NCBI GenBank assembly: GCA_014885115.2
Contig: WKLE02002080.1
Coordinates: forward strand, 1-23,619
Length of the DNA: 23,619 bases
DNA from: Asterionellopsis glacialis
Taxonomy: Eukaryota > Bacillariophyta > Plagiogrammaphyceae > Rhaphoneidales > Asterionellopsidaceae
Direction: 5' to 3'
A program made the translations under genes and the position numbers. Under the pieces are notes generated by a model. The model was not told the origin of the DNA, made no database searches, and was given only the letters and a program-made list of their open reading frames with translations. This document shows positions 19,754 through 23,619 of this stretch, piece by piece. Position 1 is the first letter of the stretch; every line of letters starts with the position of its first letter.

Positions 19754-20407
19754 TCAAAGAGATGTACCAATTTCTAAACCCATCGCAAAAAGCATAAGTC
19801 CCTCAATGGGCATACCTGCACCATCGTCTAGTACAGTCTTAAGTCCAGCTTTTAAATAAACACGTTTCACTGTAACAAATTCACCTTCATCCAAATGAGG
19901 TTTTGGTGTACCAAAGTTGTAAGGGTTATTCAAGTCAACTTCCACAACTACAATATGGACCGATTCATCTGTCAATCCTGGACTCATACAAACTTCCCGA
20001 GATACTTGGGGTACTACCTTGCATTTTTCACCCACAAATCCAGTCTCTTCGCGTAATTCACGTAATGCTGCATCTTCTGGGCTTTCATCTTTGTCAATCA
20101 GACCTGCAGGAAATTCAATTGTTGTACGGCCTACTGGTGGTCGGAATTGCTCTACCAATAATGTTTCAACTTGATCTGATCCTGATTTTTTCAAGAGTGG
20201 GATAATAACAACTGCATCTGCATGATTACGACAAGATTTTGTAGTTCGCGTGGCTACATCCCATTTGCGGGCAAGTCCCTTTTCATCTGTGTAATCAATT
20301 GTTTGAAGTGATAACCATTTCGTAGATGCTACTGGCGTTACGGAATCGATACGAGGTAGTGCTTGCTGACGGGATGTCGAAGCAGGTGCATCTTGTTGAT
20401 TGCTCAT
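19754..20407 (-). CDS. Nudix hydrolase, ADP-ribose/ADP-sugar pyrophosphatase type (NUDT5/YSA1-like), 217 aa
   Basis: Predicted Mg-dependent hydrolase that splits ADP-ribose or related nucleoside diphosphate sugars to AMP and the sugar phosphate. The Nudix box GX5EX7REUXEEXGU is complete: GLIDKDESPEDAALRELREETGF at residues 102-124, preceded by IEFPA. Upstream, VEQFRPPVGRTTIEFPAG is the pattern of the NUDT5/YSA1 subgroup, and SPGLTDESVHIVVVEV downstream also fits ADP-ribose pyrophosphatases. I chose the ATG at 20407 (MSNQQDAP), which has an AAAA leader and gives a NUDT5-like length. An in-frame ATG at 20467 would add 20 mostly hydrophobic residues (GSVGLPFLISHTLLTL) that could act as a targeting signal. 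The reading frame further upstream lacks an ATG. Family confidence is high; substrate is inferred; compartment depends on the start. Confidence 0.92.
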   Translation of the reverse strand: MSNQQDAPASTSRQQALPRIDSVTPVASTKWLSLQTIDYTDEKGLARKWDVATRTTKSCRNHADAVVIIPLLKKSGSDQVETLLVEQFRPPVGRTTIEFPAGLIDKDESPEDAALRELREETGFVGEKCKVVPQVSREVCMSPGLTDESVHIVVVEVDLNNPYNFGTPKPHLDEGEFVTVKRVYLKAGLKTVLDDGAGMPIEGLMLFAMGLEIGTSL

Positions 20408-20467
20408 TTTTAAAGTCAGAAGCGTGTGCGAGATCAAGAAAGGCAGTCCGACAGAGCCTACAAACAT

Positions 20468-20816
20468 TGAAGCGAGGGCTATCTCGATATGTATGTCTAT
20501 TAGAAAGGATGTTGTGCTCTCTGTCAACAGGTATAATACCTGGTAACTGGTAAGAGATGAATCAAAGATTCCCTCTCGTCTTGAAGCAAGAGTGAGTTCT
20601 GCTCTTTATTTTTTTATGTTTATCTTTGCGAGCTCTCGACTGTTCTAGCGCGTACGAAAACGGACAATCTCAAATCTTGCTGTGCCCGATGCGGGCAACG
20701 TCATAGCTTGCAAAAAATGTGGAGCGATGCACAAACAGCACAAACCTTTTCCGACGATAGACTACGACTAGTCTACGGTACGGTAAGGTACCGTATGTTC
20801 TATGCTGTACCAGGTA
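20468..20816. promoter_or_regulatory. Region upstream of the Nudix gene, dense in GTACC-type inverted repeats
   Basis: This region holds the Nudix promoter. It contains GGTATAATACC (20530-20540) overlapping TACCTGGTA (20537-20545), an 8-bp stem with a 6-nt loop (TACGGTAC 20774-20781, GTACCGTA 20788-20795), and GTACCAGGTAC reaching 20817. No intact gene is visible. Confidence 0.45.
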
Positions 20817-20968
20817 CCAGTTAATTTCTGGTGTTGGAGGTGGGCTTTCAACTTCGTAGTTGTTGAAGTGAGAAGGTGACACAGGTGGAGGTGTCTGCAC
20901 ACATGAAATGATGTTTGTCCTTGATTTTTTTTCGCCGGTGAAGTAGTGTCTTTTATAGTATCACTCAT
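20817..20968 (-). pseudogene. Possible frameshifted N-terminal coding fragment
   Basis: An ATG at 20968 opens MSDTIKDTTSPAKKNQGQ. A run of eight A follows (in GCGAAAAAAAATC). If the register slips at this run, the sequence continues in a Pro-rich frame (VQTPPPVSPSHFNNYEV, then ESPPPTPEINW) up to about 20817, where it meets the GTACCAGGTAC repeat. Both parts look like protein, but no family is recognisable and no continuation exists downstream. It may be a truncated gene relic, a sequencing slip in a homopolymer, or chance. Confidence 0.25.
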
Positions 20969-22280
20969 CTTGAATGATGATTGTTATCAGTATTTTAATA
21001 TTTTTTTTTACAAATAATGTAACAATCAATCATCATCTGCATGTTCTTTCAACTGACAAACTTCACAAAATTTCTAAGGGAGTTTTTGCTGCCACCTCAG
21101 TGGTAGTCTTTTATGAGAAGACATAAAAACAACAATCAACATCCGTTACCATTTATTTATTTTTTGTAATCCAACGGATTCCTATGTGTTTCAACTACTA
21201 ATGAATACTGTTACTGTATTCATTATTTGCTGTCATCTAAAAATTGTATTCAATGCATACGTTTTTTTAGATGGTACACCCATGGTGCAACAAGAATAAT
21301 TCAACAATCAACAACATAATTCAATAATGATGAACAGTCAGAAGCTTCCATCTAAGAGGCATTGCCATCATATAAATGTGGTAACCCCAAACGGTCAAGA
21401 AGATGTCAATGACAATGGTTTACAAAAAAATTATCTAATACAATAACTAATGTCAGGTGGAGCTGGTGGACGTTTTAACATAGAAAGACCATCTGGAAAG
21501 GAATTTGAATGGAATATAGATCAAAATTAGGATGTTATGATTGATGATGAATCAAATCATGATCAAAATAATAATGAAATTGATTATGAACAAGACATAA
21601 AAAATCATGTTTTGCCAACTTGTTCAATATATCAAATTGAAGTCCCTCATTTGCTCTATTTTTTTTGGCCACCAAACAACAATTTTTAGCCTCTGAAAAC
21701 CATGTCACAGGATTCCCTGTCAAATTTGGTGTCTGAATCACTCTGCAGTTTTTTAATTAAATCTTACTAGAAAAAAGTTATGGCATTGTCATGACATTAC
21801 TACCCATACATTTTATAGATTTCTTCTCATTTGTGTTGATTGTTGTGTATTCTACAAGTTTTTGTCATCATGGAACTTAAGATGCATGCAGAACTTCCGC
21901 ACCTAATTTTTTGTCACAACAACTATGGTGATAAATCACCAAAAAAATAACAATAAACCTTTTTAATATTAACAATGACAATACCTTTTGAACCATCATC
22001 ATTTATTTAGTCAGATGGAATGATAACAGCCTTTGACATGGAAGATTGTTGATTGAATTTGGCCATTTTGTGCGATCACAAAAAAAGGAGCTTTGCCAGC
22101 AAAACAACAATTAACCATATTTCAACCCCCAGGTCATCATTTTTTGTTATTCTTTGCCATGGCAGTTCCGACAGATGTACTATAGATGCATTAGGTGGGT
22201 TGTTGCGCTCATGTTGGTTGATTGTGGCATGCAAACGACTTTTTTTGGTCATTGTCGATTCACTGTGATATTATGCATGC
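20969..22280. other. AT-rich region with a decayed plus-strand reading frame
   Basis: No intact gene. One plus-strand register stays largely open from about 21117 to 22268. It includes an ATG-started stretch from 21327 (MMNSQKLPSKRHCHH, then NVVTPNGQEDVNDNG) and another from 21450 (MSGGAGGRFNIERPSGKEF). Interrupting stops are TAA at 21297 and 21444, TAG at 21528, 21687 and 21768, TGA at 21792, and more after that. The Asn/Gln/Asp-rich composition and scattered stops suggest mobile-element or gene debris. A second register is open over 22037-22361 with one TAA, so chance openness is not excluded. A hairpin with 10-bp arms lies at 21199-21225. Confidence 0.35.
21199..21225. repeat. Inverted repeat, 10-bp arms, 7-nt loop
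   Basis: TAATGAATAC and GTATTCATTA flank the loop TGTTACT. The arms are exact reverse complements. No U or T run follows, and no function is assigned. Confidence 0.7.
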
Positions 22281-23000
22281 ATGCAAGACAAGAAAAAATT
22301 GAATCTTGTGACAATCAGACATACCGTACAATTTGCACACAGATCTCTTCCAATCAATCTTGAAAAATGGAGCTGTTTGCAGTACCGATTTCTCAACACA
22401 CAGCCATCTTTAACTAGCAACCACCAGTACGGTTCCATGCAGAAGCTCCTTGTGCATGGAACCGTACCAGTGATTAGTAGGGTCCAGTGGGTGTGTAAAG
22501 AGAAATCCATACCATAAAATGGTACATTGTGCCATCTCCCCCCAAAAAAATACATGCAAAATTACTAGCTTTGATTAATTGGATTAAAAAATTCCATGTC
22601 ACAGCCCAGTGCTGGACTGGTCCACCTAATCCTGGAACAACTCAGGAGTGAGCATCTTGTGGACAGAAACATGAAAGACATGCTTGGTGAAAAATTTCGT
22701 CAGTCAAAAACATTTGGAAGGTGCAGTGCAGTAAAAAATAATCACGATGTGTACAGAACAAAAATGGGATACTTTCGTACTCTTATGGTAGCACAGGGTG
22801 CTATTCCTGGTCATGGTCATCATTATGAGTCAGTTGTACACAGAAAGCAATCAAGTAGTATTATTTTTCAATTACATAAACATGTTTTCAGCATCAAAAT
22901 GTTGTATTTGCAAAAAGAACATTGGTCAGTTCTTTCTGTGGTTGGCAAAGAACATGAAGGCAAGCATGGACGGAAACGGTTGGCATAAGAATAACGTCCG
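22281..23000 (+). other. Coding-like but interrupted stretch of unknown family
   Basis: Two open stretches lie in the same register, 22281-22517 and 22596-22988, separated by TAA, TAG and TGA stops within about 80 bp. The second reads MSQPSAGLVHLILEQLRSEH and is mixed in composition. Neither matches a family I can name. Other frames on both strands also stay open here. This may be a remnant of a mobile element. It contains a 15-bp-arm hairpin at 22427-22467. Confidence 0.25.
22427..22467. repeat. Perfect inverted repeat, 15-bp arms, 11-nt loop
   Basis: GTACGGTTCCATGCA at 22427-22441 is followed after 11 nt by its exact reverse complement at 22453-22467. It could be an RNA hairpin or the remnant of a small foldback element. 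Confidence 0.8.
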
Positions 23001-23619
23001 CAAGTTGCAGGGATAGTTCCCATGGGGCAGCTGCCCCCCTCACCCTCCGGGCGGGGGGGGATTTTTTTTTCAGCGACGCCACACCGCGAAATGAGATAAG
23101 CCAGTTTTTGGTATGAGGGGGTGGCTGAAATTGTGTTAAAAATCGATTGGATTAAGATTTGGCGCATGCCTGTGAGGAAAATGCTCGAGTGTGCATAATT
23201 GGTTGTTATGAAAATGCTCAATTAGATACATCTAAGCGAAAATCGGAGTTGGAAAAAAGTTGGCATCAACGGAAAACCTACGGGACCAAAACATGGTGCG
23301 GATGATCGGAAATCAGGTTAAACAGATTCGACAGCTGTTGAAACACCTGCTGGTCGGATTAAACAGAATCGTTCGTCATTACAATTCGTTCTACGCGCCG
23401 TACAGGATCACCCTACCAACGTCGTCTTTGGTGGGATCAGAATGTACGTGCTGCGGACGCAGATGCTGAAGCTACTGTCGACTTCGACGAAGAACCGGCT
23501 GGTTAATTATTGTTGTGTACAGTATTAACGTTTACTTAGGAATAGTGTCTAGAGCAAGATGTTCCTCTGCAACACGATTGGCACGCGCGGGCGCCCTGGA
23601 GACCGAGTCAACAACAACA
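23001..23619. other. Right edge: GC-rich palindrome and decayed coding-like DNA
   Basis: A perfect 14-bp palindrome GGGGCAGCTGCCCC (23024-23037) is followed by a run of eight G and then nine T (about 23053-23070). From about 23255 to 23504 base composition rises to a coding-like GC level. Protein-like sequence moves between registers: AVETPAGRIKQNRSSLQFVL, then QDHPTNVVFGG, then in another frame LWWDQNVRAADADAEATVDF ending EEPAG and TAA near 23504. This suggests a frameshifted 3' end of a former gene or mobile element. The family is unknown. Confidence 0.3.

Noticed and set aside
21117..21791. Alternative genetic code with TAA and TAG read as glutamine
   Set aside because: TGA codons follow in the same register, a second register is also open nearby, and the other genes in the window use the standard code with TAA, TAG and TGA stops. 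Decay is simpler.
22868..23221. Minus-strand Cys-rich frames at the right edge
   Set aside because: Cysteines show no regular spacing of a zinc finger, and the frame runs through the palindrome and homopolymer tract.

Overview
The window reads as nuclear DNA of a diatom (stramenopile alga). Three things point there. One gene encodes a fucoxanthin-chlorophyll light-harvesting protein. Four predicted proteins start with a signal peptide that ends at a phenylalanine, as in the ASAFAP presequence of complex plastids. The spliced genes have short GT-AG introns of about 116-147 bp. There are no operons, bacterial ribosome sites, CRISPR arrays or rRNA genes. The species, and whether the diatom is centric or pennate, cannot be settled from the sequence.

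Layout from left to right. 1-1139 is intergenic and starts with an extremely C-poor stretch. 1140-2119 (+) is a three-exon plastid-targeted DUF3067-like gene. 2711-3124 (-) is a small unrecognised gene. 4077-5243 (-) is a nuclear SR-type cyclophilin, divergent from 6041-9394 (+), a one-exon TIMELESS/Tof1 fork-protection protein. 10738-11499 (+) is a light-harvesting (FCP) gene with strong codon bias and a perfect 18-bp palindrome 129 bp before its ATG. 12562-16970 (-) is a two-exon plastid PPR-SMR protein. It lies head to head with 17549-18464 (+), a two-exon protein predicted to enter the thylakoid lumen, which carries the thioredoxin domain normally fused to VKOR in LTO1. 19228-19511 holds a broken reading frame. 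19754-20407 (-) is an ADP-ribose-type Nudix hydrolase. From 20408 to the end there is no intact gene, only AT-rich DNA with decayed reading frames, hairpins and mobile-element-like debris.

Four of the eight intact genes (DUF3067, FCP, PPR-SMR, lumenal thioredoxin) are predicted to work in the plastid. They would act in light harvesting, organelle RNA metabolism and lumenal disulfide chemistry. The cyclophilin and TIMELESS genes are nuclear housekeeping genes. I see no evidence that the genes form one pathway, and no defence or novel multi-gene system. The most unusual signals are a repeated 9-11 bp near-palindrome (GTACCTGGTAC) confined to non-coding DNA, the free-standing LTO1-type thioredoxin, the palindrome before the FCP gene, and the decayed frames in the right-hand 3 kb.
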